Source: Sedimentisphaerales bacterium (GTDB lineage Bacteria; Planctomycetota; Phycisphaerae; Sedimentisphaerales; Anaerobacaceae). From it: 64,000 bases of DNA. Under the pieces are notes generated by a model. That model saw only the letters and a list, made by a program, of their open reading frames with translations. It was not told the DNA's origin and searched no databases. The translations under genes were made by a program, and so were the position numbers. The stretch covers positions 1 through 64,000 of the forward strand of contig JAFGCD010000020.1 in NCBI GenBank assembly GCA_016932835.1, given 5' to 3'. Shown piece by piece: positions 16,972-25,626 of the stretch (positions are counted from its first letter, which is position 1; each line of letters starts with the position of its first letter).

Positions 16972-19350
16972 TCAGAAACTCATATTCAGAACTCCGGCCG
17001 CGGCCATCTGGTTCTGAAGCAATGCCAGCACTTTTTCCAGGTGAGCGAATTTTCGTATCAGCCTGCTTTCTCTCTGCGTCAGGCGATATTCTTCGGTTTC
17101 GATCTTCTCGTCGAGTTCCTCTATCTGGTCCTCGGCCCTCTGCTGGTCGATCACGAGCGACCCGGTAGTAGCCTTCAGCATTCTGTCGATCTGATCTTCG
17201 ATCTTGCCTGTAAAGCCCTGCTTGACACGAACAGTTGCCGTATGTACGCCGTCAGTGCTCAAATCGACGCTCAATTGAAGTGAGTTCTCGGCATAGAGCG
17301 GTTCGCCATTCGAATCGAAGGTGCTGTTGCCCGTGACCGTATTGCCGCTGTAAGTGGCATCGCGCCAGGTCGATTCGTCTGAGAGCTTGATCTGCGCCGC
17401 TGTTATAACCCCGCCGCTGACCGTCACCCGAACGTCATACTCACCGGCGGTAGTATAATCAGAGTGGGCGTCGCTGAACTCGATAACGTCGCTCGTGCTG
17501 CTGCCGCTCTTATCCGCACCGATAACCGCCAGAACACCCATGTAGTCCTCGGCTATCGCCTCATCGAACTTGTTCGTCTCAAAGCTCAGAACCCCGTCTT
17601 TGTCCACATCCAGGCCTATATGCAGCGGAGTAAGGAACGAATCCACATCCTCGATGAATCCCGCGGTTTGCTCGATCAGCGGCTCGCGAAATTTATAACG
17701 GATTGTCGATACGACATAGTCGCCCATCAGCACCCCGGCCGTCTGGTTGACGTCATTGTAGCCGGTCTTTTCCTTGATGAAATCCATCGCGGCGTTATAC
17801 GCAGTGACAAGCGACGTAAGCTTATCCTTGACCGATTGAATATCCCTGGTCAGCGTCAATTCCTCGCCGCCGGCATCGGTCGTGTCGTGCAGATGCAGAG
17901 TAACGCCGTAGATAACGTCATCGACGGTATTCGAACTTCGGCTGATGTAAGCCGGCACGCCTTTCGTCGTTTCCACTACCGGAATGGGTTGTGTACTGGG
18001 TCCCAGATCAGTTCCGTCACCCGAAATCATGCTGACGTCGCCCAGAGTATCGCTGAATGTGAATGTTACGTCTCCGTCTGCCAGACCGTCGGCGCCGCCG
18101 GCGACTGTTATATCTCCTGCGTTCACTGTTGAAAGCGATTCCAGTGCCGCCTGGATAACCTCAGGAGCAGCATTGTAAGCAATCGCAGCCGTTGTCTGCC
18201 CTTCGTAAGTCAGCGTATAGGTGCCGTTGCCCGGATCGGGGCTGCGACTGATAGTCTGCACCTCCGAAGTCCCCGAACCCGCAGGATACCCGTCAACCTT
18301 AATCAGAGAGTCCCGCGCCGACTGGGTCTGAGTGAAATCGGATGCAGCGAACCCCGAAAGACTCGCAGCCGTCGCGCCGCCCTCGCTCGTTACGGACGCA
18401 TCGAGACCTGTCAGAGTGGTTGCCCCCGACCCTCCGTCGTAGGTCAGCGTGAATGAAAGACCGCTCGTCCCCGCCGCCTTGTCGGTCAGGACAATCTTGC
18501 CGTTATCGAGTGTCGCCTTGGCTATTCCGTCAAAGGCATCGTTAATCTCGGCAATTATATGGCTCAGTTTCGTGTTGCTGTTCACACTGAGATTCACCTG
18601 CGTAATGGTATTGCCGAGGTGATCCGTGCCCGTTATCTGAATCTGCTCGTCGCCAGAAAACGCGGTGTCGCCGTTCCACGCGAACTGATCCAGTTCCGTA
18701 ATCTTTGTTGTCAGCGTCGCGTTGTCACTGCCTACAGTCAGTGCAGAATCCGTCTTCCAGACCTCGGTGCTGCTGGCATTGACTGATATCCTGTAGTCCG
18801 AGCCGGCATCGTTGCCGTTGAGCACAAGGTGATACGCGTTATTGTAATACAACATGCTCGCCGTAACGCCCGGATTGTTTGCATCGTTGTTAATCAGGCC
18901 TACAAGGTCCTGAAGAGTCGTCGTCGCAGTCGTAGTGATACTCGTTTCAGTGTTATTGTACGAATAGATGAAAGTGCCGGCGCCGACGTAATCCTCGGCG
19001 TACTCCATGCCCGTCGCGTGGACCCATCGCTCCGACGTCGCCAACTGGTTGATCTCAACCGTATGATTGCCCTCGAAGGCCTCGTTGGTCGCCTCTGCCG
19101 TCAGATAGTCGGTATCGCTCGAAGATACGCTGTAGGCGCGAAGCATATCGGAATTCGACAGCGCCCGAACAGCGTTTCGAAGATTGCTCAGCTTGGTTTC
19201 GAGAGTGCTCAGGGCCTCCTGTCTTTCTTCCCAGACTTCCTTGCGATCCTCCCACGTATTCAGCGTCCGGCGCTCAAGCGCCATAAGCTGTTCGACCAGC
19301 GTGCCGGTGTCGATTCCTGATTGCAGCCCAGGAAGACGTAATGAAGGCAT
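16972..19350 (-). CDS. fliD: Flagellar filament cap protein FliD
   Basis: Filament cap that assists flagellin folding at the tip, 792 aa, long for the family. The N-terminal FliD_N domain starts MPSLRLPGLQSGIDTGTLVE with the heptad-rich helix that follows. The C-terminal FliD_C domain has KDKLTSLVTAYNAAMDFI and a terminal coiled coil (LDEKIETEEYRLTQRESRL). The middle is an enlarged set of beta-rich, Gly/Thr/Ser/Asp-rich domains likely exposed on the cap. GGCAGG lies before the ATG and a sigma-28 promoter at 19437-19463. Confidence 0.93.
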   Translation of the reverse strand: MPSLRLPGLQSGIDTGTLVEQLMALERRTLNTWEDRKEVWEERQEALSTLETKLSNLRNAVRALSNSDMLRAYSVSSSDTDYLTAEATNEAFEGNHTVEINQLATSERWVHATGMEYAEDYVGAGTFIYSYNNTETSITTTATTTLQDLVGLINNDANNPGVTASMLYYNNAYHLVLNGNDAGSDYRISVNASSTEVWKTDSALTVGSDNATLTTKITELDQFAWNGDTAFSGDEQIQITGTDHLGNTITQVNLSVNSNTKLSHIIAEINDAFDGIAKATLDNGKIVLTDKAAGTSGLSFTLTYDGGSGATTLTGLDASVTSEGGATAASLSGFAASDFTQTQSARDSLIKVDGYPAGSGTSEVQTISRSPDPGNGTYTLTYEGQTTAAIAYNAAPEVIQAALESLSTVNAGDITVAGGADGLADGDVTFTFSDTLGDVSMISGDGTDLGPSTQPIPVVETTKGVPAYISRSSNTVDDVIYGVTLHLHDTTDAGGEELTLTRDIQSVKDKLTSLVTAYNAAMDFIKEKTGYNDVNQTAGVLMGDYVVSTIRYKFREPLIEQTAGFIEDVDSFLTPLHIGLDVDKDGVLSFETNKFDEAIAEDYMGVLAVIGADKSGSSTSDVIEFSDAHSDYTTAGEYDVRVTVSGGVITAAQIKLSDESTWRDATYSGNTVTGNSTFDSNGEPLYAENSLQLSVDLSTDGVHTATVRVKQGFTGKIEDQIDRMLKATTGSLVIDQQRAEDQIEELDEKIETEEYRLTQRESRLIRKFAHLEKVLALLQNQMAAAGVLNMSF

Positions 19351-19436
19351 CTTTGCCTGCCTTTCTTTATAATATCAATGCTATACTGGAAAAATTTCGA
19401 TAGCGCCGGACCTCGGACCCGGCACTCTATCTTATA

Positions 19437-19463
19437 TTATCGCCTGAAATCACCTTCACTTAA
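19437..19463 (-). promoter_or_regulatory. Sigma-28 (FliA) promoter of fliD
   Basis: On the minus strand: TTAAGTGA, 11-nt spacer, GGCGATAA. The -10 matches GCCGATAA at 7 of 8 and the -35 matches TAAAGTTT at 5 of 8, with the exact 11-nt spacing. Start expected near 19430, about 80 nt before the fliD ATG. fliA itself is in this window (62704). Confidence 0.7.
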
Positions 19464-19536
19464 CGATACGCCCTGCATTTGCCCGCAACATTCCCGGTTT
19501 TTTATGCCGAGTCCAACCAGCCGCACACAAAAAGTC

Positions 19537-22290
19537 TCATAATGCGCCTGTGGGCTCGGCAGCTATATTCGATTGACTCATGTCCGGTAATTTTCGCCTG
19601 TAATAATCTCCATACTCTCTGAAGTACTCGCCGTATTTCACCATCCCGCCTTCGGCATGTCTGTAGAAAGTCCGCATCAAATACTGCACATACTCCCGCT
19701 CTTTCACGCCGGAATTGACCCCGGCTATCTGCGGACACAGCACTTCGGGCCGATACAGCAAGACCATTTCGTTCAGCATCGCAGCCATGATCCGGTTCCT
19801 TGCCCTGAAATTATGCGAACTGCCGTCCGGCAGCCGCCTGTAGAAATACTTCGCATGCTCATCGACCCTCATAAAACGAATCTTCAGGGCATGCTTACAG
19901 AGGAACACGAAATCCTCAACCGAATCCACATCGTCGTAGCCGCCGACCCTCTCAAAAAGAGATCGTCTCTTAAGGCTGCCCGGATTCGGGATTGGGCCGT
20001 ATCCCTTATCGAAGAGAAACGCCGGCAATACTCTGTTGTCTGAAAAATCATGATAGCTCCACTGCTCTTGCGTCGCCTTGCCCGCCTCGTCAACCGGCGA
20101 CAGACTGCTCGGGTAGAAGTAATCGGCCTCGCCGTGACATTCGGCAAAGGCAACCATCTTCTCGACATAACCGGTCTCGATGAAATCATCCGAATCGACA
20201 CACAAAAGGTACTCCCCCCGTGCCTCGGAGATCGCCCGGTTCCTGGCCAACGCGCAATTCCTGTGCGGCAGGCGTATGTACCGTATCCGCTCGTCACTAT
20301 ACGACGCAACTATCTCCGCTGTCCCGTCCGTGCTGCCGTCATCCACTATCAGCAGCTCGAAATTCCGATACGTCTGGGCCAGCACCGAATCAATAGCCTG
20401 CCCGATGTGCCGCTCGGAGTTGTACGCCGTCATTTCGACAGAAACCAATGGCCTGCTCTGGCCCGCCTTGCCTTGCCCGATTAGCTTGAAGAGCTTGTCG
20501 AATTGGATGTCAACATTCGCCGCCAGCCACAGGACCGCATCCTCACGCCGCCACGCCGTAGCGCCCGCAGGCCACCTTACATTCGCCAGCATCCCGCCGG
20601 CGTACAGCTTCGTCAGTATGACGAAATACTGCTCGACGTCATCGTGCTTCGCTCTTGCCTCGGCCACCGCTCGGCCAAACAGCTCGCCGAATCCGATATT
20701 CTCACGCCCCGCCCGAACGCCGCACCGCCTCTTCAAGGCGTTTATCCTCGCCTTCACACGCGACATTATGGCGACATTGATCTTCTCCGCAGAGCGGCAA
20801 ACGGAATTAGGCCTGTCCCGATAAAGGTACATGCAGTCGTCCACGAATCTCAGCTTCGTCACTTCCTCCATCCTGTAAACGATATCAACATCCTCCGCAT
20901 AGAGAATGTTCTCGTCATACCCGCCGGTCTTCAGATAATCCCTGAGCTTGAACGTCTTGAAATGGCTGACTACATGAGCATCGAGGCTGGTCCGCCCCGC
21001 CGGAATCGCCGCGCAAAATCCGGGCCTTTTCTCGATAAGGTCCTTGTCGCAGAATGCGAATTGTGAATAGATAAACCCGCAATCCGCAAGCCTTTCATGC
21101 CATTGATACATCGTCTCTATTGCATGTGGCACAAGAGCATCGTCGCTGTCGAGGATGCCGAAATATTCCGACCGCACATTCGCAATCCCGGTCTTCAAAG
21201 CCGCTGTATAGCCCTGATTGCTCGAATGCTCAATCAGCCTTATCCGCCCGTCGCCGAGGTATGGTTCGATCACCGCTCGCGAGTTATCCGTCGAGCAGTC
21301 CTCGACAACAATCAGCTCCCAGTCCTTGAACGTCTGGTTCCGAACAGATTCTATAGCCTGCCCTATGTATGCGGCATTGTTGTAATTGGCCGTTATCACT
21401 GAGAACTCCGGCGTCCAATCGTCCGACTCATGGCCAACCGGCCCTGCCTCACTGGAATCATCGAAACACAATTCGACCTCTTGATGGCACGAATTGGGGA
21501 CAAAATCCGAATACCTCTCGACGTCGATTCTGCCTCCCTGCTCGAAAATCTGAGCCAGCCGCTCAACAGAATAGCGGCCGTCGCCGCAGACTCGGTTCTG
21601 CCAGACCGTCTGAACCATATTCACCGGCACGCAAAAGGCCGCCGACTTCTCAAAGCAAAGAAGGTTGCTTCTAAGACCCCGGTAAAGGTGAGCGTTCGCC
21701 GCCATTGTGCCTTCGAGAGTGTTCGGATTGTCGAACTCAAGCTTCCCAAGCAAGCCCAGAATGTCCACCGAGCGGTAAACAGAACTCGACACCTCAAGCG
21801 GATAACCGAAATCATACTCGCCCCACGTCCAGTCATACTTGAGTATATGATCATCGACCTGCTGGAATGCAGGAACGGCCTGCGAAGCATTCCGAGCATA
21901 ACAATACGTCGTGTTGACGCCCAGCCTGAGAGAAAAACCAATCGAATCGCTACTGCTGCGCAGGCTGCCGACAACATCCGACAGAAAAAAATCCCTTACA
22001 AACATATTGTCGTCAACTGCGAAGAGAATATGTTCGCATCCGCCGATGATGCTTAGAACCTGTTCCTTGAAATCGGCCTCTTCCACGAAACAAATGTCGT
22101 GAAACTTGGCTTTCAGTCTTTCATACTGCCGGCGATGCAATGGACTCGATGTCTTGTATAATACGTGCAGTTGTATCTGCCCGTGGTCCCGGCAGTTCAG
22201 AAGCAAAGACTCTATCGAAGCTCGAAGCTGCATTGCACGGTCCTTGCTGAATATAAGACCTGTTACGCCGTTTTGCCTGCAATCGCTCAT
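19537..22290 (-). CDS. Multi-domain GT2 glycosyltransferase
   Basis: 917 aa from the ATG at 22290 (a TTG at 22314 would add eight residues). Three GT-A-like units can be seen. Residues about 10-260 form a divergent unit (LIFSKDRAMQLRASIESLL, AVDDNMFVRDF). Two canonical GT2 domains follow: one near 300-520 (SVITANYNNAAYIGQAIESV, ILDSDDAL) and one near 610-840 (SVEMTAYNSERHIGQAIDSV, LLCVDSDDF). Both canonical domains keep the DxD-type acidic cluster. Predicted cytoplasmic, transferring sugars from nucleotide donors. It is the last gene of the island before fliD. Products are unknown; glycan assembly on a flagellar protein is inferred from location. Confidence 0.8.
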   Translation of the reverse strand: MSDCRQNGVTGLIFSKDRAMQLRASIESLLLNCRDHGQIQLHVLYKTSSPLHRRQYERLKAKFHDICFVEEADFKEQVLSIIGGCEHILFAVDDNMFVRDFFLSDVVGSLRSSSDSIGFSLRLGVNTTYCYARNASQAVPAFQQVDDHILKYDWTWGEYDFGYPLEVSSSVYRSVDILGLLGKLEFDNPNTLEGTMAANAHLYRGLRSNLLCFEKSAAFCVPVNMVQTVWQNRVCGDGRYSVERLAQIFEQGGRIDVERYSDFVPNSCHQEVELCFDDSSEAGPVGHESDDWTPEFSVITANYNNAAYIGQAIESVRNQTFKDWELIVVEDCSTDNSRAVIEPYLGDGRIRLIEHSSNQGYTAALKTGIANVRSEYFGILDSDDALVPHAIETMYQWHERLADCGFIYSQFAFCDKDLIEKRPGFCAAIPAGRTSLDAHVVSHFKTFKLRDYLKTGGYDENILYAEDVDIVYRMEEVTKLRFVDDCMYLYRDRPNSVCRSAEKINVAIMSRVKARINALKRRCGVRAGRENIGFGELFGRAVAEARAKHDDVEQYFVILTKLYAGGMLANVRWPAGATAWRREDAVLWLAANVDIQFDKLFKLIGQGKAGQSRPLVSVEMTAYNSERHIGQAIDSVLAQTYRNFELLIVDDGSTDGTAEIVASYSDERIRYIRLPHRNCALARNRAISEARGEYLLCVDSDDFIETGYVEKMVAFAECHGEADYFYPSSLSPVDEAGKATQEQWSYHDFSDNRVLPAFLFDKGYGPIPNPGSLKRRSLFERVGGYDDVDSVEDFVFLCKHALKIRFMRVDEHAKYFYRRLPDGSSHNFRARNRIMAAMLNEMVLLYRPEVLCPQIAGVNSGVKEREYVQYLMRTFYRHAEGGMVKYGEYFREYGDYYRRKLPDMSQSNIAAEPTGAL

Positions 22291-22334
22291 AACTTCCTGT
22301 TTCTCAATGTACAAAATCGTTCAGACGGTCCTGC

Positions 22335-25300
22335 TCAGACCCAGACACCGTGCTCTTGAAGATCGGACCGCCTCACCGCCCGCGCAGCTCCGCCGACAAG
22401 AATGCCTGCGCCATGTTTTCGCGCTTGCGTAAGATACCACAAAACCTGCCGATGCTCGCAGCCCGCCTCAACGGCCTTGACTAATTCCTTTTCTGCATCC
22501 GCAAACATACCCTCACCGAAAAACGCCAACCCGTGCCAGAAATGCTCGATACCCGAGTTGACCCTTTCCAGTTCCGCCGGCAGAGCAAACGCCTCGGAAA
22601 ACCCATCATTCCACTTGAGACGTCCCGGCCTGGGATTGGCCCTCGGCACAAAATCACGCCAACGCCGCTGGCAGAGTTCTATGTCCCGAGCGCTCATTTG
22701 CGCATTGACCTGCTTCTGCGCATCGAGCAGATTGTCGTGAATCACAAAACACCCGGCCAGAGGAATCAGTTGCCGCCCGTTCTGGTAGAGCTTGTAACAC
22801 AAATCCGTATCCGCACAATAGAACCGATAGGTTTGGTCGAAACCGTCGGCTTCCCTGAAGCAGTCCAGCCGCACCAGCCCGTAGTTCATCAGCAGCTTGT
22901 TGCCGTGTGTGAAATCGATACCGAATTCGATCCAGTCTTCTCTTGTCGGGTGAAGATTCTTGTAGAAGAATATCCCGCCAGCAACTTCTTCGCCTTGCCT
23001 CTCCAGTATCTTCAATCCCCGCGAAATACAGCTCGGCCCGAATACGATATCGTCACTGGCGTACATCCCCCACTTCCCACGGGCCTGCGAAAAGCCGAAG
23101 TTATACAGTTCCGGCCAGGAGTGCCTCCCCGCCCCCAGCCAGCGCGACTCATGAAAAACCTGCCCCACATTATGACGCCGAAGCACGTCGAGAGTATTGT
23201 CCGATGAATCCCCTTCGACTGCAATCACTTCATAAACAATGCCTCCTGCCGACTCTTCCAGACTGCCTAACATCCGATCCAAAAGTCTCGCTCGATCCTT
23301 CGTACACACTACGATGCTCAAGTCGCACTCCGCCTCGCCGCCCACCTGCGATGCCTCTGCCGCCACCTTGCTGCTTACCCCTTCCGAAACGCCTGCCTCT
23401 GCCTCGACCGGTATGATCTCGACCTCATCCCTCTGCTCCAGGCCTTTCCAACCGGGCCTTCCTTCCCCTCCCTGCCACAGCGAAACCCCCTGCATGAATA
23501 CGCGGGGCCTGTCTGACGGCTCCTCAAGGCTCCGGCGAACCGCCTCCCTTAAAACGCTCGACGCCAAATCCTTAACGCAATGCGAATAGGCGTATCGGCA
23601 TGCCCAGTTGCACCCGTAGCAATCCAGCGGGAGGCACACCACCGAACTCAGCGCCGAATAGGGCATGAACCGGCCGAAATGTCCCCCGCCAAGAACGATA
23701 ACGTTCGGCGTCCCAACCGCGCAACTGATATGCGCAAGACCGCTCTCGGCCCCTACCGCAACTCTGCAGCGCCGCAGAATCGACGCACACTGACGAATAC
23801 TCGTCCGCCCGCTAAGATTCACGAATCGCGCGCCGGCAGCTAAAAGATTCCGCTCGTTGATCTCGTAATCGGACCCGCCACCCAAACCGATAATCGACAA
23901 TCCCTCAGCCGCACAGACTTCGGCAACGGCATCCCCGTATCCCTCATAGACCCGGCAGTCGTACTGCGCCCCCGCAAAAAGCGCTATCGTCCCGTCCGGA
24001 TCAAGACCGTTCTCCCTGAATACATCCTCCGCGTATCTCTCATCTTCCGGCATCGTCCAGACAACAGGCCCCAGCCTCTCGGCTGCGATCCCGAGCCCGG
24101 AAAGAAAATCGAGGTGACGCTCGAGCTCGAGCTTGTGCGTGTCGTCGCTGGCAATAAGCTTGCTGTAGTGCCTGTCATGAACGGCCTTGAGTTCCGCCGC
24201 GATATTGCATAGATCCCCTTCATGTGCAATCCGCAGTCCTGCCGAGCAGTTGACTGCGAAATAGTCCGTCAGCGCCTCCCTCGAATAAACGGAATTCAGC
24301 GACACCTCCGGCTTGAACTGTTGCAGCATCCCAACGACCCTGCGACGATAGGCGTTGTCACTAAGGGCTCGTTTCCGCTCGAAAGTCACAATATTGTCAA
24401 CATGAGGGCACGCCTTGTAAAGCTCCGCGATATGCCCCTGGCAGACAACGGTAATTGCGGCATTCGCCCATTTCGCCTTGATGTAAGGCAGCATCGACGC
24501 CGACAAGACCGCATCCCCGATAGCATCCGGACGAACCCAGATGATATTTTTCACTTCGAGCGCATCGGCCTGCAATGTCGCACGCCCCGCCTCCTTGCTC
24601 TGCGCCGCTCCCGCTAAAGCGTCCCTCGAAGATGCCACCTCCGTGCCCCCAGCGCCGGTCTTTGAGTGTCTTCGGATAAACTCGCCCATTACCTCGGGAT
24701 GCGTGCCGGTAAAGACCTGTGTCCGCGACTTCATGTCACCGGTCCAGATCGGATATCGCGAGTCAATCTCCTGCCGGTTCTCCGGCGTCCATTTCGAAAA
24801 GCATTCCTCATACCACTGCTGCAGGTCAACATGCCACTGCCTGCCCCACCCGTACCTGTGATACAATTCAATCTTCTGCCTGACCTGCTTATCGAAAACA
24901 TAGCTGTAGTGATACGGCATTATCCCCATATTTCGCGTGGCCGAGCCGCTCAGAAGATGCGTCTGTTCCGTTGTCTCCCTCCGACCGGACCAGACCATCG
25001 TCGGCGGACGATGAGTCGTAAAAACCGCGCCGGTAGCGTACTTGAAAAGCCTCCGATAGTGACATTCTTCCTCGAAGAACCGCGACGAAACGAAAATATA
25101 CTCGAATCCCTTCCAAAAACTGTCCGGGATGAAATTAACCTGCGTAATCGACGGGTCGTCTCGGAGAATCCCCTTAATTTTCTCAAGGTCGTCCTTTTTG
25201 TAAACCTCGTCGCAGTCCACAAGCCATACATAGTCTCCGGTGACATACTTCAGGGCCTCGTTCTGCATCTCGCACTTCTCCGGCCACCTGCCACGGATAA

Positions 25301-25580
25301 GTCTGATCTTGCCCTGCGGATCGGGAAAAGATTCGATAAACTCAGCCGTCCCGTCTATGCTCCCCCCGTCCGCACCGGCCGCGAACATGCACTTCTCAAC
25401 CGCCCCTTCCACGATTATGATCTCGTGCGCGAAGTCGTAAATCGCCTTCAAGCTGTACTCGATCAGCGGCATCCCGTTGAGCACGATCATGACAAACGAG
25501 AACCGAGGCGCTCGGCGCTCGACACTCCGCAAGCCGGTATTGACTCCCGCAGGATTGATAGCTGTCTTATCCGTATTCAA
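22335..25580 (-). CDS. GT2-GT9-GT2 fusion glycosyltransferase
   Basis: Giant fusion, 1081 aa from a TTG at 25580 preceded by AAGGAG at 5 nt; the upstream ATG at 25670 would overlap the preceding gene and lacks a ribosome site. Domain 1 (about 25-310) is GT2-like, with VMIVLNGMPLIEYSLKAIYD and LVDCDEVY. Domain 2 (about 345-700) resembles heptosyltransferases (GT9), with IIWVRPDAIGDAVLSASMLP and VAVGAESGLAHISCAVGTP plus a Cys-rich stretch (CYGCNWACRYAYSHC). Domain 3 (about 770-990) is a second GT2 (SIVVCTKDRARLLDRMLGSL, YASDDIVF). A helical repeat tail follows. The three catalytic units could add successive sugars. Confidence 0.8.
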   Translation of the reverse strand: MNTDKTAINPAGVNTGLRSVERRAPRFSFVMIVLNGMPLIEYSLKAIYDFAHEIIIVEGAVEKCMFAAGADGGSIDGTAEFIESFPDPQGKIRLIRGRWPEKCEMQNEALKYVTGDYVWLVDCDEVYKKDDLEKIKGILRDDPSITQVNFIPDSFWKGFEYIFVSSRFFEEECHYRRLFKYATGAVFTTHRPPTMVWSGRRETTEQTHLLSGSATRNMGIMPYHYSYVFDKQVRQKIELYHRYGWGRQWHVDLQQWYEECFSKWTPENRQEIDSRYPIWTGDMKSRTQVFTGTHPEVMGEFIRRHSKTGAGGTEVASSRDALAGAAQSKEAGRATLQADALEVKNIIWVRPDAIGDAVLSASMLPYIKAKWANAAITVVCQGHIAELYKACPHVDNIVTFERKRALSDNAYRRRVVGMLQQFKPEVSLNSVYSREALTDYFAVNCSAGLRIAHEGDLCNIAAELKAVHDRHYSKLIASDDTHKLELERHLDFLSGLGIAAERLGPVVWTMPEDERYAEDVFRENGLDPDGTIALFAGAQYDCRVYEGYGDAVAEVCAAEGLSIIGLGGGSDYEINERNLLAAGARFVNLSGRTSIRQCASILRRCRVAVGAESGLAHISCAVGTPNVIVLGGGHFGRFMPYSALSSVVCLPLDCYGCNWACRYAYSHCVKDLASSVLREAVRRSLEEPSDRPRVFMQGVSLWQGGEGRPGWKGLEQRDEVEIIPVEAEAGVSEGVSSKVAAEASQVGGEAECDLSIVVCTKDRARLLDRMLGSLEESAGGIVYEVIAVEGDSSDNTLDVLRRHNVGQVFHESRWLGAGRHSWPELYNFGFSQARGKWGMYASDDIVFGPSCISRGLKILERQGEEVAGGIFFYKNLHPTREDWIEFGIDFTHGNKLLMNYGLVRLDCFREADGFDQTYRFYCADTDLCYKLYQNGRQLIPLAGCFVIHDNLLDAQKQVNAQMSARDIELCQRRWRDFVPRANPRPGRLKWNDGFSEAFALPAELERVNSGIEHFWHGLAFFGEGMFADAEKELVKAVEAGCEHRQVLWYLTQARKHGAGILVGGAARAVRRSDLQEHGVWV

Positions 25581-25626
25581 CTTGGCTCCTTTTCTCTTTA
25601 ATTGGCAAAGCCGCACCGTCCGGCTG

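Noticed and set aside
24666-25601. 311-aa plus-strand open frame
   Set aside because: Antisense to the GT2-GT9-GT2 gene, Arg/Pro-rich shadow translation without motifs.
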